A stretch of DNA of 57,074 nucleotides from Chara braunii (GCA_003427395.1 BFEA01000372.1:1002969-1060042); one strand, 5' to 3'. Numbered from the stretch's first letter, positions 10,150 through 21,569 are shown. Program-made: numbers and translations. Notes: generated from the letters alone by a model not told the origin.

Positions 10150-10934
10150 CACCGTTTCGACGGGACCGTGGCACTGTCCAACAAAGGTCTTCCAGCCAGG
10201 TTAGCGGGTTAACCCCCTGCGGTGTTTGAGGAGCAAGCAAGGGCCTGCCATGGGAGATATTGGGTGAAGAGTAATCCTTTGATCCATTGAATTGTTAAAG
10301 CCTTGATCTGGGTTTCTGGGTCTAGGATCCCCAGGCCCCCTTTATCTTTGGGTTGAGTCACTGATTGTCAGGCTACCCTGCTTATGACATTTTGCAGTTC
10401 TCCGTTGCCTCTCCATAGCAGGGTTGTCACCAGCCGTTTTAGTGATCGAACGACCTCCTTGCTGAGGGCCCAAATTGCAGATTTGTACCAGAGGGCCGCC
10501 AACATTACACTATTGATCACTAATGCCCTTCTGATAAGGGAGGTGTGACGGTCTTTCCAGTGGGCTAGTTTCTCTAGCGCAGGTTTCAGGATCCACTCAT
10601 CGTCCGATGCAGGCTTGCCCAGTGCCGTTAGCATGATTCCCAACACTTTGACCGGGGCCGTTTCCGGGAGCCATTTGACCTGTGGAAGCTCGGGGGGACG
10701 CGTCCCTTGGTGGTGGATCCACCATCCCAGGGTTTTGTTTCCCTAATTGACAGTCATATCTGAGACTGCTGTAAACCGGTTGAATAATCGCCTGATTTCT
10801 TCCATGTTTGCTGCGGTTGCATTAACCATGAGTGTCAGGTCGTCTACAAACATCGAACAGATCGGGATTGCTTCTTCCGGTATGGCCGAGATCTGCAGTT
10901 TCCTGAGGGCTTTGTTGGCGCTGAGGTTTGCTGA
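10150..10934 (-). pseudogene. LINE-1 ORF2 fragment: RT palm end and thumb/linker
   Basis: On the minus strand, 10964-10743 gives ANLSANKALRKLQISAIPEE followed by the RT catalytic box F-V-D-D-L (others in the window read F-A-D-D-L), then NMEEIRRLFNRF. The 10646-10368 frame gives WILKPALEKLAHWKDRHTSL, ALWYKSAIWALSK, LLWRGNGE and ISRVA, matching the post-RT region of LINE-2 and LINE-7. The match then runs to PLTWLEDLCWTVPR near 10150. The upstream RT half is missing: similarity stops at about 10931, where a tandem duplication of unrelated sequence begins. Confidence 0.88.
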
Positions 10935-11425
10935 ATCGCGCGGCTCCAGCAGCGTGTCGCCCAAGAAGTGAGCTACTCGAACTGTGTGTCTGCCCTGGCC
11001 TGGCCCAGCTATATGTAGCGCTGGGCCTTGCTGGTGTGCCTCTGGTCCTGGCCTGAAACGGCCTGCCTGGGTCCCTACCGGACGTCCAGGCCCTCCCTGC
11101 TGATGCAGCAGTACCGGGCGAACACGAACCTGGCCCGAATGGGCCTGACTCCGCGCTTCTCCCTACCTACTCCTCTACCCTCTAGCGCAGCGCTGAATCG
11201 TGCGGCTCCGGCAGCATGTCGCCCAAGAAGTGAGCTACTTGAACTGTGTGTCTGCCCTGCCTGGCCCAGCTATGTGTAGCGCTGGGCCTTGCTGGTGTGC
11301 CTCTGGTCCTGGCCTGAAGCGGCCTGCCTGGGTCCCTACTGGACGTCCAGGCCCTCCCTGCTGATGCGGCAGGAAGTGTCCGCTACGGAACGAACACGAA
11401 CCTGGCCCGAAAGGGCCTGACTGCA
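10931..11425. repeat. 262-bp direct tandem duplication
   Basis: CTGAATCGYGCGGCTCC begins at 10931 and again at 11193, and both units continue in parallel through CCCAAGAAGTGAGCTACT and GCCTGACT. The second unit has a small replacement near 11373-11390. The left edge coincides with the truncated end of LINE-1. A few bases of LINE sequence may be included in the first unit. Confidence 0.85.
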
Positions 11426-11527
11426 AACGAAGAAGGCCCAAAACGTGACCTTTGTCCGAACAGACCGAATGTCTGTTCGGACGAACTGCATGTCTGAAGC
11501 GACCCTGAACGGACAAAAATAGGACAG

Positions 11528-11531
11528 CGAA

Positions 11532-11582
<51 letters not shown>

Positions 11583-11610
11583 ATATATAAATAAATAAAT
11601 AAATAAAAGA
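11528..11610. repeat. (AAAT)n microsatellite
   Basis: About twenty AAAT units with one interruption near 11585 (ATATA). Confidence 0.97.
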
Positions 11611-11839
11611 ATGCTGCCTCAAATTGAATCCTGCAGCCCTAAGGCTGGCTGTGGGCCTCCGGGGCGCATGCCTGAATGGCGTGCGGCCTGAGGGCCCCCA
11701 GCAACCGTAGGGCCCCTGAAACGGAGCCCGTGTGCAGGCTCAGCATGTAACACAATCCTTAAGAGTAGCATTGCAGGTCACTTGCTGTACGAAGGACATT
11801 ACAAATTCAAACACAAGTCCTAGACTGAAAGGCACACAA

Positions 11840-12445
11840 AGGCGCAAAAGATAATCAAGCAAGGGACATAGGCTGGAGGGCATGGGCGAGGCAGGTGGCA
11901 GACAAACGGCACAAGCCAGCGAATGAAAATGCAGGCAAAAGAACAACAGGCAAACAAAAAGAGCAAGAACCTCAACACACAAAGTGAAGAAACGTAAAAA
12001 TGATGATGGATTGTTTGGTCGGAGTTGCACCGACTCATTAGGAGGCTTAATCCACGACAGTCTGCGGAATGCCCGTATTGATGGTTTGGGTCGTGAAAAC
12101 CCTTAACCCTTGTTGAAGGCAGAGTCTCCCCAAACAGAGCACAGCAGCGGGCAGCGACCCACTGAGACTGGGAGTCGACTCAGATCACGGGTGAACCACG
12201 TAGACTGTTGGTTCCCAGCACCCACTGAGCCAGGGAGTCGATTCAGCGAACATCCTTCATCACCCATAAGGCAGACATACATTCTGAACTGAGCGCATTC
12301 CCTACAAGTGCTGCAGGCACTCCAGACAGAAATGACCGACTATTTGGCACTACGTAAAGGTGCTCAGTTGGGAAGACAAAAAATACTCAGAAAAAATTGG
12401 AGAAAAAACAACGAACAGGAGAAAGACAGACAAACATGAAACTGA

Positions 12446-12518
<73 letters not shown>
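11840..12518 (+). repeat. (TG)n-tailed dispersed repeat, copy 1
   Basis: This copy parallels 12760-13855 over most of its length. Shared blocks include GGAGTTGCACCG, ATCACGGGTGAACC, CCACTGAGCCAGGGAGTC and TGCTGCAGGCACTCCA, then an A-rich stretch and a (TG)n tract at 12448-12518 as the 3' edge. It lacks ~360 bp present in copy 2 between about 13156 and 13510. There is no coding potential. Ending in a simple repeat rather than poly(A) suggests a retroposon-like or microsatellite-terminated unit, but the class is unknown. Confidence 0.7.
12448..12518. repeat. (GT)n microsatellite, tail of repeat copy 1
   Basis: Uninterrupted GT run of about 35 units. Confidence 0.98.
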
Positions 12519-12519
<1 letters not shown>

Positions 12520-12759
12520 TATGTGTCTGTCATTCAACAGCACCTGTATCCACGTCATGGCACGGAAATTGCACCGCCAAGATTCGAACCAGTCGGCACT
12601 TATCAGGATAGAAAGTCGAAGGTGGAGGAAGGCCCGTGAACTCCGAACATTGCCAAACCTATTCAGATAGACTAGGCCTTACCATGAGTCGAGCAGGGAA
12701 GACATCAAAACTAACGGGCAAATGAGGCTCAAGACAATAAGGCAAAGGGCAACAGGCAG
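12519..12759. other. Spacer between the two TG-tailed repeats
   Basis: About 240 bp with no recognised motif, separating copy 1 and copy 2 of the TG-tailed repeat. Confidence 0.4.
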
Positions 12760-13785
12760 CAAAGCATACAACCAACGGCAATGCAGCAAAGCGCACATGT
12801 TGGAGGGCAAGGGGGAGGCGGGTGCTGAGGGAAACAACTCAAGGCAACAAGGGGAAGGTAGATGAAAGACGGGGGGGGAAAGTCAGGAGGGCGAGTGGGA
12901 GTTGGGAGGGCAGACGACACACAGGCACACAAAACAGGCAGCCCAGAGAAGTACAAGTCCCCAAAAAAGGAAAGACCGGAAAAAAAAAAAAAAAAAACGA
13001 TGATTATTTCGTTGGAGTTGCACCGGCCATCGGGGGGCTGAACTCTCGACAATCTGCCGAATCTCCGCATCGATGTTTTGGGTCATGAACCCTTTTGACC
13101 CCTGTTGAAGGTAGACTGTCCCCAAGCGGAACATAGCAGTAGGCAGCAACTCAGCAAGCCCCAGGCAACGCTGCCGAGGCAACATGACTGCACAGCGCCA
13201 AACACAAGTGCAAGGAACGACAGGGCAAGCGGACGAGCAGGACAGCAACAGCGCAGCGCAGCACAAGGCAACACCAACAAGGCAGCCAAACTACACGGCA
13301 CACAGAAAGGGCACGGAAGGCAAGGGGCGCCGAGGGGCAGCAAGGCTGCAGAGCAGCAAAGCACAAGGCAACAGCAACACCGTAGCCACATCACAACGTG
13401 AACACAGCAGCTTGCGAAGGTCAACACGCAAAGCAAGCGGGACGGGCAGCAAAGCAGCATCGCAGACAAGGCAACCTACACATCCAACATGGAACAAAGC
13501 GGCTTATCACCTGCTCACATCACGGGTGAACCCCGCAGACTGATGGTTCCTGCAACCCACTGAGCCAGGGAGTCACTCCAGTGAACGCCCATCACCACCT
13601 GCAGGGCAGACGGACATCCGGAACTAAGCATCCTCCCTACAAATGCTGCAGGCACTCCAAACGAGGAACGACCAACTATGTTGCACTGCTTAGAGGTGCT
13701 CGGCTGAGCACAAAAAGTGAGAAACAAATTGGAGGAAGGAAAACCAACAAGAGAAAGACAAAGAGACATAAAAGTTGATAAAACT

Positions 13786-13855
<70 letters not shown>
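12760..13855 (+). repeat. (TG)n-tailed dispersed repeat, copy 2
   Basis: Same orientation and same block order as copy 1, ending in the (TG)n run at 13789-13855. Extra sequence at about 13156-13510, rich in CAGCAAGGCA-like words, interrupts the shared part. Either this is an insertion here or copy 1 lost it. Overlapping A/Q- or C/L-rich ORFs on both strands are compositional. Confidence 0.7.
13789..13855. repeat. (TG)n microsatellite, tail of repeat copy 2
   Basis: Uninterrupted TG run of about 33 units. Confidence 0.98.
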
Positions 13856-13858
<3 letters not shown>

Positions 13859-13919
13859 ACGTTTTACAAGGCTTCCGTGCCCGCGGCATGTTGCGTCATG
13901 ACTCATGCTCTGGGAACAA

Positions 13920-14204
13920 CACTGGGAATGACCAGCATTGAATCAAGGAGAAGCACGAATGAAATGACAGACAACACTGGGAATGACCAGCATTGAATCA
14001 AGGAGGGAGCACGAATGAAATGACAGTTATGGGTAAAGGAAATTAAACAAAGGCCTTGACCGTTCCATTTCCATGTTTACGAAAGTCCAGGGAGAAGAAA
14101 AGCATGCATCTGCCAGACCAAGCGATCACCACCAAGCAACGGGTATGGAGAAAAGCATGCATCTGCCAGACCGAGCGATCACCACCAAGCAACGGGTATG
14201 GGAA
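13920..14204. repeat. Two adjacent short tandem duplications (55 and 53 bp)
   Basis: ACTGGGAATGACCAGCATTG starts at 13921 and 13976 (period 55). AGCATGCATCTGCCAGACC starts at 14101 and 14154 (period 53). Both pairs are nearly perfect, so they are recent. Confidence 0.9.
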
Positions 14205-15368
14205 GGGGGAGACAAATACCCAAATGAGAAGAGAAAGGTGGGGGATCCAGCACAAAATTATGGCGAAGAATCTGTACAACCACTATTCACGGTGAGATAG
14301 AGAAACTCACGAAGCACTAGCATATTCTGTACTCGTGTCATCAGCGAAACCAGTAGTCCCTAATGTTTACAGAAACTGAACTCATCGAAGCACTGGTCCG
14401 TAAACATTAACCACAGGACCCGAGACCATTATTGAGGCCAAACACCACATGATATGCGTAACGTTGATGTCCTTTCCCCCGATTGAACCCGAATCTCTAC
14501 TCCCCGAGGTAGACTCAATCAATGGCTGGAAGAAATCCCTCATAGGCAGAACAACCCTCCTCCACCAACGCGCTATCAAGCAGAACTCAAGAGATCATTT
14601 TATTTTTTCTTTTTCGCAATACCCCATTAGGAGTAATATTAAGTTCTCCGTCGATACGATTAGACATACTCCAGAAGATAGGGAATTCTCGAGAGCGCTG
14701 ATCATACTAACCAACCAGCAAGGCAAAAGGAAGGATGTACTGAATCGTAATTCAACACGAGGTCCCTGCAACTCCAGATACCATCCCACTCGAGCCCGAG
14801 AGAAGCGTGATGGAGCGATCGATAATGCCAGAGCCTAAGCAGAGGCCCAGAGTCCCATGCTAGTATGACAGCATCAAGACGGTTAGCCATCCAAGAATAC
14901 ATCATCCAATGAAGTGTTCTTGCAAAGATCATCATTAGCAAAAGATCAAGACCGGATGAGTTGTCTAACTCCGCCCGAACATAGAGAGTCACCAGCTGAG
15001 GTCCAATAGATTACATGAAGACCGAAAAGAAGAACTGAACTGCACCTCATGAGCGCGCCGTTGAATAACCTTGTCCGCCGATGAATCATAAATAGAAAAG
15101 CGTGGTTGAGCATCCAGAAGACACTGCCATCACTCCTTACCGCACGCCGACAAAACTCCCATCGAAGCACAAGTCGGGATCTGCCTTAACCATTGCCAAG
15201 CACGCGATCCACCCGGTTTCAACTAGGACACAATACATAGAGGAGGTGACAAGGCGAACTGAACGCCGTCGAATGACCTTCCCGTCAACAGGAAAAAACA
15301 AAATACCAGTGATTATCCAAGAAAAATTGCCAATCATCTTCCCATGTCGCCCTGTCATCACTTCTCCC
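14205..15368 (-). other. Unrecognised segment with weak minus-strand frames
   Basis: Minus-strand frames at 14992-14702 and 14579-14382 have non-repetitive composition. One includes VSGPVVNVYGPV, faintly like the YGP/YAP motif of LINE endonucleases. The stretch near 15160-15230 (minus) matches 23240-23300 over about 30 bases (AACCATYGCCARGCACGCG), so it belongs to a dispersed family also present at 23.1-24.1 kb. Neither region gives a long frame or a catalytic motif I can name. Confidence 0.3.
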
Positions 15369-15390
15369 TTTTTTTTTTTTTTTTTTTTTT
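15369..15390 (-). other. Poly(T), probable poly(A) tail of LINE-2
   Basis: A run of T directly before the assembly gap. LINE-2 enters the gap from the other side on the minus strand, so this is most simply its poly(A) tail, with the 3'UTR hidden in the gap. Confidence 0.6.
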
Positions 15391-15975
15391 NNNNNNNNNN
15401 NNNNNNNNNNNNNNNNNNNNNNNNNNNNNNNNNNNNNNNNNNNNNNNNNNNNNNNNNNNNNNNNNNNNNNNNNNNNNNNNNNNNNNNNNNNNNNNNNNNN
15501 NNNNNNNNNNNNNNNNNNNNNNNNNNNNNNNNNNNNNNNNNNNNNNNNNNNNNNNNNNNNNNNNNNNNNNNNNNNNNNNNNNNNNNNNNNNNNNNNNNNN
15601 NNNNNNNNNNNNNNNNNNNNNNNNNNNNNNNNNNNNNNNNNNNNNNNNNNNNNNNNNNNNNNNNNNNNNNNNNNNNNNNNNNNNNNNNNNNNNNNNNNNN
15701 NNNNNNNNNNNNNNNNNNNNNNNNNNNNNNNNNNNNNNNNNNNNNNNNNNNNNNNNNNNNNNNNNNNNNNNNNNNNNNNNNNNNNNNNNNNNNNNNNNNN
15801 NNNNNNNNNNNNNNNNNNNNNNNNNNNNNNNNNNNNNNNNNNNNNNNNNNNNNNNNNNNNNNNNNNNNNNNNNNNNNNNNNNNNNNNNNNNNNNNNNNNN
15901 NNNNNNNNNNNNNNNNNNNNNNNNNNNNNNNNNNNNNNNNNNNNNNNNNNNNNNNNNNNNNNNNNNNNNNNNNNN
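15391..15975. other. Assembly gap (585 N)
   Basis: Unbroken N run. Open frames drawn across it on both strands are artefacts. It should contain the LINE-2 C-terminal end and 3'UTR. Confidence 0.99.
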
Positions 15976-17760
15976 TGTCCCATCGTGTCTGCTCGGTCCC
16001 CCGACCACTCAATCCGAGCCATCCATCCCCCTCTTTGCCCACCTAGCCATTCCACACAAAACCCAGTAATCCCTCTCTTTATATCCTGATCCATGTGAAC
16101 AATGTCAAGCTGTGATCTGAGATTATTCCATCTTCGCGTTAAATCCAGATGAATCAGTTCTTTTATCTGCCCAGTCAGTTCATTTCCTTCTATCCTCATC
16201 CCTTCCAAAACTAAGGTACACCGTTGCCACCAAAGGGCCCATAGGACAGATCGTCTCCCCAGGTTATACAAGTTGCTAATGTAGGGGGGTGCTCTTTCCA
16301 TTCCCGGACAGTACCCGGCTCGTATAGCTTGCCACGACCATGGCCAGAGGACGTCGGTTGCCTTCCTCCAAACCCGGTCCCACCATCGCCATGTTAAGAT
16401 ACCCACTGGACATTGCATGAAAATGTGTTCAATGGTCTCATTTCTTTTCCTCATTGGGAATGCAGACAAGCCGGTGGCACCATGGAAGTGCTTTCCCGTT
16501 TTGTTCCAACTGGGTGTGATCAATCAACCAGGCATTTGTCGGCAGGCATCGGTGTGCAATCTGCCACTGGAGTGATGTAATTTTTACTGGCCTGGTTTTG
16601 GTTTCCTTAAACCATTTGATGGGTGTGAGGGTGGATCGATCAACGTTCAGGTGTTGAGCCCATCTGTCATTTATGCGGTCCTTTAATACTCTTTTAGGTC
16701 TGAGCATTTTATACATGGATTTAACAGATATGGTATGAAGGTGGATGTTTTTCCTTACTGTTGGCCCCGTTCTCAAACCCGTCATGCATTGCCATTCGTC
16801 GGGATCGATAGCGAGCTCTTGTATCGGTGTTTGAGGGTGAAAGGCCTTAAAGTCCTGTTCCTCTTGTAGCACCCGTATCCGAAACATCTCATCCTTCTCT
16901 CTCCACTCAAAGGGGTTTTGAGAACTACTCAGCACTCCCATTGGCCCAATAGATAATACTCCACTAAGGCATCAGTTGGGTGTGTCTGGTGTATGGCCAA
17001 CCCGTGTTTTATCTTTCGGGAACGCCACCCAGTCTCCCTCTTTTAGAGTGGGGCCATTTCTAAGAACCCTGTACCAGGCAAGCGGGATTGCTTCGATAAT
17101 AGTTTCCAGATGTTGCTCAGTGTGGTGGCAGTATCTGAGAACTCCCCGTACCTGGGACGCCGTTTTCCAATTCGTTTTTTTGTGGTCCCATAGTTGACCA
17201 ACCCGGAGAACCCCATTTTTCACCCACCCCTTCCATGGTGCTTCTGAGCTGTTCAGAACCTGACCATAGCAGGGTGTGATCCACCGGTTGCCGAACAAGG
17301 GTTGTCGGTATACCTCCTCCCAACACTCATGTGCCTGTTTCTCAGGGAGGGGAAGTCTGCGCCAACTTTTTAGCAATGATGGCCAGAATTGGTCGACCAT
17401 TTGGCCCTGAACCTTACGTGGGATCGACCAATAGCGATCTTCTATCCAAGTCAACAGGTTTACCTCCGGTGGGGCTGGCAGGGTCAGCCGAGCAATGTGG
17501 TTCAGGGCTAGGGTCTGCCACAGACTATCAAGAGCAAAGATTAGAGTTTTCAGCCATTTGAGCCGGAGAACTTGGGCTTGTGTAAGTTGTGTTGCAAGGT
17601 CTATAATGCCCAGTCCCCCCATCGTTTTGGGTTGGATAACCGATTCCCATGCTACCCTACTGATGACATTGGCTCGTTCATCATCCCCTCTCCATAAAAA
17701 ACACTGCCACCCTTGATTTCAGCGCTTTTAAGGCGAATTTACTCAATGGCCACAGTACCG
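15976..17760 (-). pseudogene. LINE-2 ORF2 linker and zf-RVT
   Basis: The 17622-16972 frame (216 codons) has MGGLGIIDLATQL, LTWIEDRYWSIPRK, WRRLPLPEK, WEEVYRQPLFGNRW and EGDWVAFP. The 16941-16438 frame carries IRVLQEEQDF and SLQWQIAHRCLPTNAWLIDH. A frame change near 16.48 kb leads to ETIEHIFMQC and WRWWDRVWRK. In the family the zf-RVT pattern is W-C-H-x-C then H-x4-C; here the first Cys pair falls at the frameshift. The frame runs on to WLGGQRGGWMARIEWSG and then into the N gap. Confidence 0.9.
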
Positions 17761-18062
17761 ATTTATACCAAAGAGTGGCAAATACTGCATTGTTAATAAC
17801 CAGCGCCCGACCAAAGATAGAGGTATGTTTATTCCTCCAGTCAGCCAACTTTGCTAAAGCCGGTGCAGAAATTCAATCATCATTTGAGGGAGGGCAACCC
17901 TGGGGAGTCATATGTACGCCCAAAACCCGAATGAGAGTCTGTTGGGGAAGCCAATGGATATTTGGGGATTCCGGTGGACGACCACCTTGGTAGTGAATCC
18001 ACCAACCTGGGTTTTGCTTCCCCAGTTCACTACCATATCCGATACCTGAGTGAACTTATCCA

Positions 18063-18924
18063 TTATCGTCGAATTTTCTCCATATTCTCCTGCGTGACCT
18101 CAATAATAACGGTTAGGTCATCTGCAAACAGCGAGTAAATCGGAACTGCTTCCTCCGAAATTCGTGCAATCCTAAGTTTTTTGATGTCCTTATTAGCAGG
18201 AAGGTTGACCGATAAAGCTTCCATGACAATAAGGAAGAGGAAGGGTGCAATCGGGTCCCCTTGGCGTACGGAGCGTTCCAGGTTGATTGGAGGTGTCAGG
18301 GTCCCGTTTATCTGTACCCTTGTGGTTGCATTTTGATGGAGAATGCGGATCCATCTGCGGAAAATCGGGCCGACATTCATCTTTTCCAAACTCTTGTCAA
18401 GGAATAGCCAATCCACATGATCGTAGGCCTTTTCAAAATCGATAAAGATAAGGGCCACGTTCTGTTTCGAATGACGGGACAACTGCAGCACTTCGTTGAT
18501 TAGTAAAATATTTTCTTGGATTTGTCGGTGCTGCATGAACCCTGTCTGTGCTGGATGAATCAGCGTCTCCATGACTGGGATCAATCTGTTTTCCAAAGTC
18601 TTTGCCAACATTTTGTACACTACAGTCAAGAGAGTGATTGGTCTATAACTCCGAATATTAAACATATCCCCTTTTTTTATATAATAGTGACAATACACCT
18701 TGGCCCACTAACTCCCCCATATCCCCTGTTCGCCCGACCTCCCTGTAATAGTCCATGAGATCCAAGCACATGCAGTCCCACATTCCGTCCCAGAATTCCT
18801 TAGGTAGGCCATTCAGACCAGGGGGTTTCTTCTCCTCCATCTGAAGGAGGGCTGTCCAGATTTCCTCCTTGGTCAAGGGGGTTTCCAATTGCTCCCTTTG
18901 TTGGAGGGAAAGGGACCTGTCCAT
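18063..18924 (-). pseudogene. LINE-2 ORF2 reverse transcriptase domain
   Basis: The 18924-18658 frame supplies EEIWTALLQMEEKKPPG and MGELVGQGVLSLLYKK. The 18698-18063 frame (211 codons) has SYRPITLL, HPAQTGFMQHRQIQENILLI, motif A FIDFEKAYDHVDW, the RQGDPIAPFLFLIVMEAL block and the catalytic box F-A-D-D-L. These are the ordered RT motifs of APE-type LINEs. The two aspartates of the box and the motif A aspartate are present, so the palm itself looks intact, but the frame changes between segments prevent a full protein. Confidence 0.93.
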
Positions 18925-19629
18925 AGGTTGAAGAATTCTTCAATCTGTTGTTGCGTAGTCTCCTCATCAGTAGGGGGGATGTGAGTGGCGAAGAGGTCTT
19001 TAAAAAAGTCCCGGGCTATTTTTACGCATCCTGCCGTTGTGGTAACTGGGTGTGTGTTAGGGCCCCCGGGGCCGTACAGAGCTTCTATAATCGCACGCTT
19101 GGCTCTGGCCCGGGCCATGCCAAAAAATTTAGTGTCCATTTGACCTTCTGTGGTATGATACGAGAGTTTTCCGCGGATTTGAGCCCCTTGCCATATGTAC
19201 TCTACTTGTTGGAGAAGTTGGGTTTTGAAAGTTTGAATGCTCTGCACATATTGGGCTGTATCTTGTGGTGTTGGTTGCTGTTCCAACTCTTGAAGTTGAT
19301 TTAAAAGATCAATTTTGTGTCTATTCCGTTGCTTGGCTAATTGTTTGGAGAATTCGTTGCATTTTTTTGCCATGAAAAAGAGACCATTGTTAAACCATGT
19401 CGCAAGGGAGCCTATTTTGGGATACCGTTCTTTCCAGTATGCCAGGCCTGGGTCAAATATTGATGGAACGATCTCAGACGCAGTAGGGATAGAAGCCCGG
19501 GCCTTGGTCTGGTCTCTTGCGAAAGGTAAGCGCTAACATACACATCTTGTGGTCCAGCCTCGAGTAAGGGCTTGACGGGAGGATCGCAGCCAGAGATAGG
19601 CTACCTGCAAGATCCTTTGAGATGAGGAT
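18873..19629 (-). pseudogene. LINE-2 ORF2: end of endonuclease and RT N-terminal region
   Basis: Just inside the junction the minus strand reads ILISKDLAGSLSLAAILPSS then RLDHKMC, the last part of the endonuclease (the L-D-H histidine region). This matches LINE-4 at the same place. It continues through YWKERYPKIGSLATWFNNGL, then an open 166-codon frame (19373-18873) with AKKCNEFSKQLAKQRNRHK, MDTKFFGMARARAKR and ARDFFKDLFATHIPP. These are the conserved blocks between endonuclease and RT in this family. The frame is lost near 18.9 kb. Confidence 0.88.
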
Positions 19630-19653
19630 TTTTTTTTTTTTTTTTTTTTTTTT

Positions 19654-20504
19654 AATTTTTTAAACACTCGCCCTGGAGGGTGCTAGGGGTGCTGATATGA
19701 ACAGACACCGCTAGCACCCCCAGGCAGGCTCCATCTATTGGTGGGGAGCATCACCTGCTGGAAAACGGGTCCAGCGTCCCTTACATTTGAAGAAAAAAAC
19801 ATGAGGCATCGTGCGATAGCATGCTGGAAACCGGGTCCAGCGTCCCATTGCTATGTATCCTATCCTACTCAAACAACCCCTTGGCCTGGGGCCCAGCAGG
19901 GCCATTAGGGGGCCCCAGTGATCCCTGTCTGTTCCCTAGTCCACCTTCCAGCTGGAAAACGGGTCCAGCGTCCCAGCGAGGCCCAGCAGGGCTGCTGGGG
20001 GGCACCAGCAGTTCCTTTCTGTTCCTTAGCCCACCTTCCTGGTCATGCTATTATGCTATCCCACGCTATCTCTTGAGCCTTCCTGAGCCCTACTTATCCT
20101 TCTTATCCTTCTGAGCATTTCTGAACCTTTCTAAACCTATTCAGAATCTTTCTGAACCTATCAGAACCTTTCTGACTCTTTCTGATCCTTTCTGATCCTT
20201 TCTGAACCTTTCTGAACCTTTTTGAACTTTTCTGAACCTTCCTGAACCTTCCTGAACCTTCCTAAGCCTTCTGAGGGTGGTGATCTAAAATGATATGAAA
20301 GTGGCTGAAGGTGAATCTGAAAAGAGACTGAAAAAAAGCAGAAAGGAAACAGAAAAGAAACGAAAACTGCTCTGAACTGAATGAACTGAAGGAACTGAAT
20401 GGACTAAAGGAACTGAATGAACTGAATGAACTGAATAAACTGAATGAATAGAATACAGAGGGAATGTATCTGAATTATGTGTACTGTCGTCCTGTCGTCC
20501 CGGT
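19654..20504 (-). other. LINE-3 3'UTR with stem-loop and repeated hairpin motif
   Basis: Next to the poly(A) is the family stem-loop: GGTGCTAGGGGTG at 19679-19691 pairs with CACCGCTAGCACC at 19706-19718 with one mismatch. The core CTATTGGTGGGGAGCATCACC follows. The hairpin motif GCTGGAAAACGGGTCCAGC occurs at 19757, 19823 (one change) and 19951. Farther in lie decamer tandem repeats of the TTTCTGAACC type (about 20115-20275) and of the GAACTGAATG type (about 20375-20450). Both decamers are fitted inside the UTR and do not disturb the coding frame. Confidence 0.85.
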
Positions 20505-21569
20505 TCATGCCGTTGGCAGTACTTCCACCAAGGACAACGGGTGGGGGGGGAAGGGATCTGCAAAGTCCTGGGCTGGCCGTAATGGGACGCCCGGATCGAT
20601 TTTGGTCCAATCGTGGAAAATCAGCCGATAGTCCCTTGCCATTCCCTCCTGGGGTTCTTCCCTCTGGTTGAATCCGGACCACTTTATCTCTGCCACCCAG
20701 CCTTCCCTAGCCCCCCCCAGCCAGTCCTTACTAAAGTGGAAGATGGTCTTGTTCATGTCCCCCCAGGTATATGACTGGTCGAGCTTGTCTTTAACTGCCT
20801 TCCATTGTGTTTCAATTTCAAATGGGACCAATGTTCGTACTTGTTCCATGGCTTCTCCGTCCTCCACCTGCTCCCCCTCTATCTCCAAGATACATCGCTT
20901 CCTCCATATGGTCCATAAGACACTCCTCCTGCCCAATCTGAACATATTTTCTACAAATGTGTTTCCCCGGATTGGGGGGTAGTGGTCGAAGAGTATGGCC
21001 CTCCAATCCCATGGCCACGTCTCGCTGGGAACAATGTGGCGCCAAATTTTATCCCAGCTTCTCCACATTAGCACTGACGCAGGGCATTGGAGAAAAATAT
21101 GTTCTATAGTCTCCGCCCGCTTCGTCCCACGGAAGCTCTGACAACATTTGTGACACCATGGTAGTGCTTTCCCTTGCTGTTCCAAACGTGTGTGGTCTAT
21201 CAACCAATCATTGGTTGGTAGACACCTATGTTCGATTTGCCATTGGAGGGCTGAGATTTTGGCGGGTCTGCATCTATGGTGAGCAAACCATCGAATGGGT
21301 TTAAGCAGACTACGGTCTATGTTAAGATGGCGATACCATCTGTCCTCCACATGGTCCCGCAATCTGCATTTGGGTCTGAACATTCGGTAGGCTGATTTAG
21401 TTTTTAGATTGTGTAGTGTCAATAAGTTGTCCTCTCCTTTCCCGGCCGGGTTACCTTGGCTCCATCCCCATTCCGCCGGATCTAGGGGGAGATCCTCAAT
21501 TGGGGTCATAGGGCAATACACCTTCGGACAACAATCCTCCTCAAGCACCCTGATACGATACACCTCCAT
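20505..21569 (-). pseudogene. LINE-3 ORF2 C-terminus, uninterrupted 354 codons
   Basis: The longest uninterrupted coding stretch in the window. The annotated ATG is internal (MEVYRIRVLEED); the real ORF2 would enter from upstream, where WNQQPFVWKDQ-like sequence with one stop precedes it. Motifs in order: DLPLDPAEWGW, AYRMFRPKCRLRDHVEDRW, IRWFAHHRCRPAKISALQWQ, EHRCLPTNDWLIDHTRLEQQ, WCHKC with ETIEHIFLQC (complete CCHC zf-RVT), WRSWDKIWRH, RRSVLWTIWRKRC, WLGGAREGWVAEIKWSG and DFADPFPPHPLSLVEVL near the stop. The lack of stops suggests it is young compared with its host copy. Confidence 0.9.

Larger units (their letters stand above)
15976..19629 (-). mobile_element. LINE-2, 3' part: RT to zf-RVT
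   Basis: Minus-strand LINE continuing from the endonuclease segment at 21660-22320 after removal of the inserted LINE-3. The copy runs through the end of the endonuclease domain, RT, linker and zf-RVT and enters the N gap at 15975. It is the most complete RT in the window, though frameshifted at several points (near 18.90, 18.68, 17.6-18.06, 16.95 and 16.48 kb). Confidence 0.92.

Noticed and set aside
12360-13996. Frames with poly(VC) and poly(HT)
   Set aside because: Translations of the (TG)n microsatellites.
15102-16523. Frames of up to 412 codons crossing the N gap on both strands
   Set aside because: Most of their length is N. The real coding part on the minus strand is LINE-2 ORF2; the rest is an artefact.
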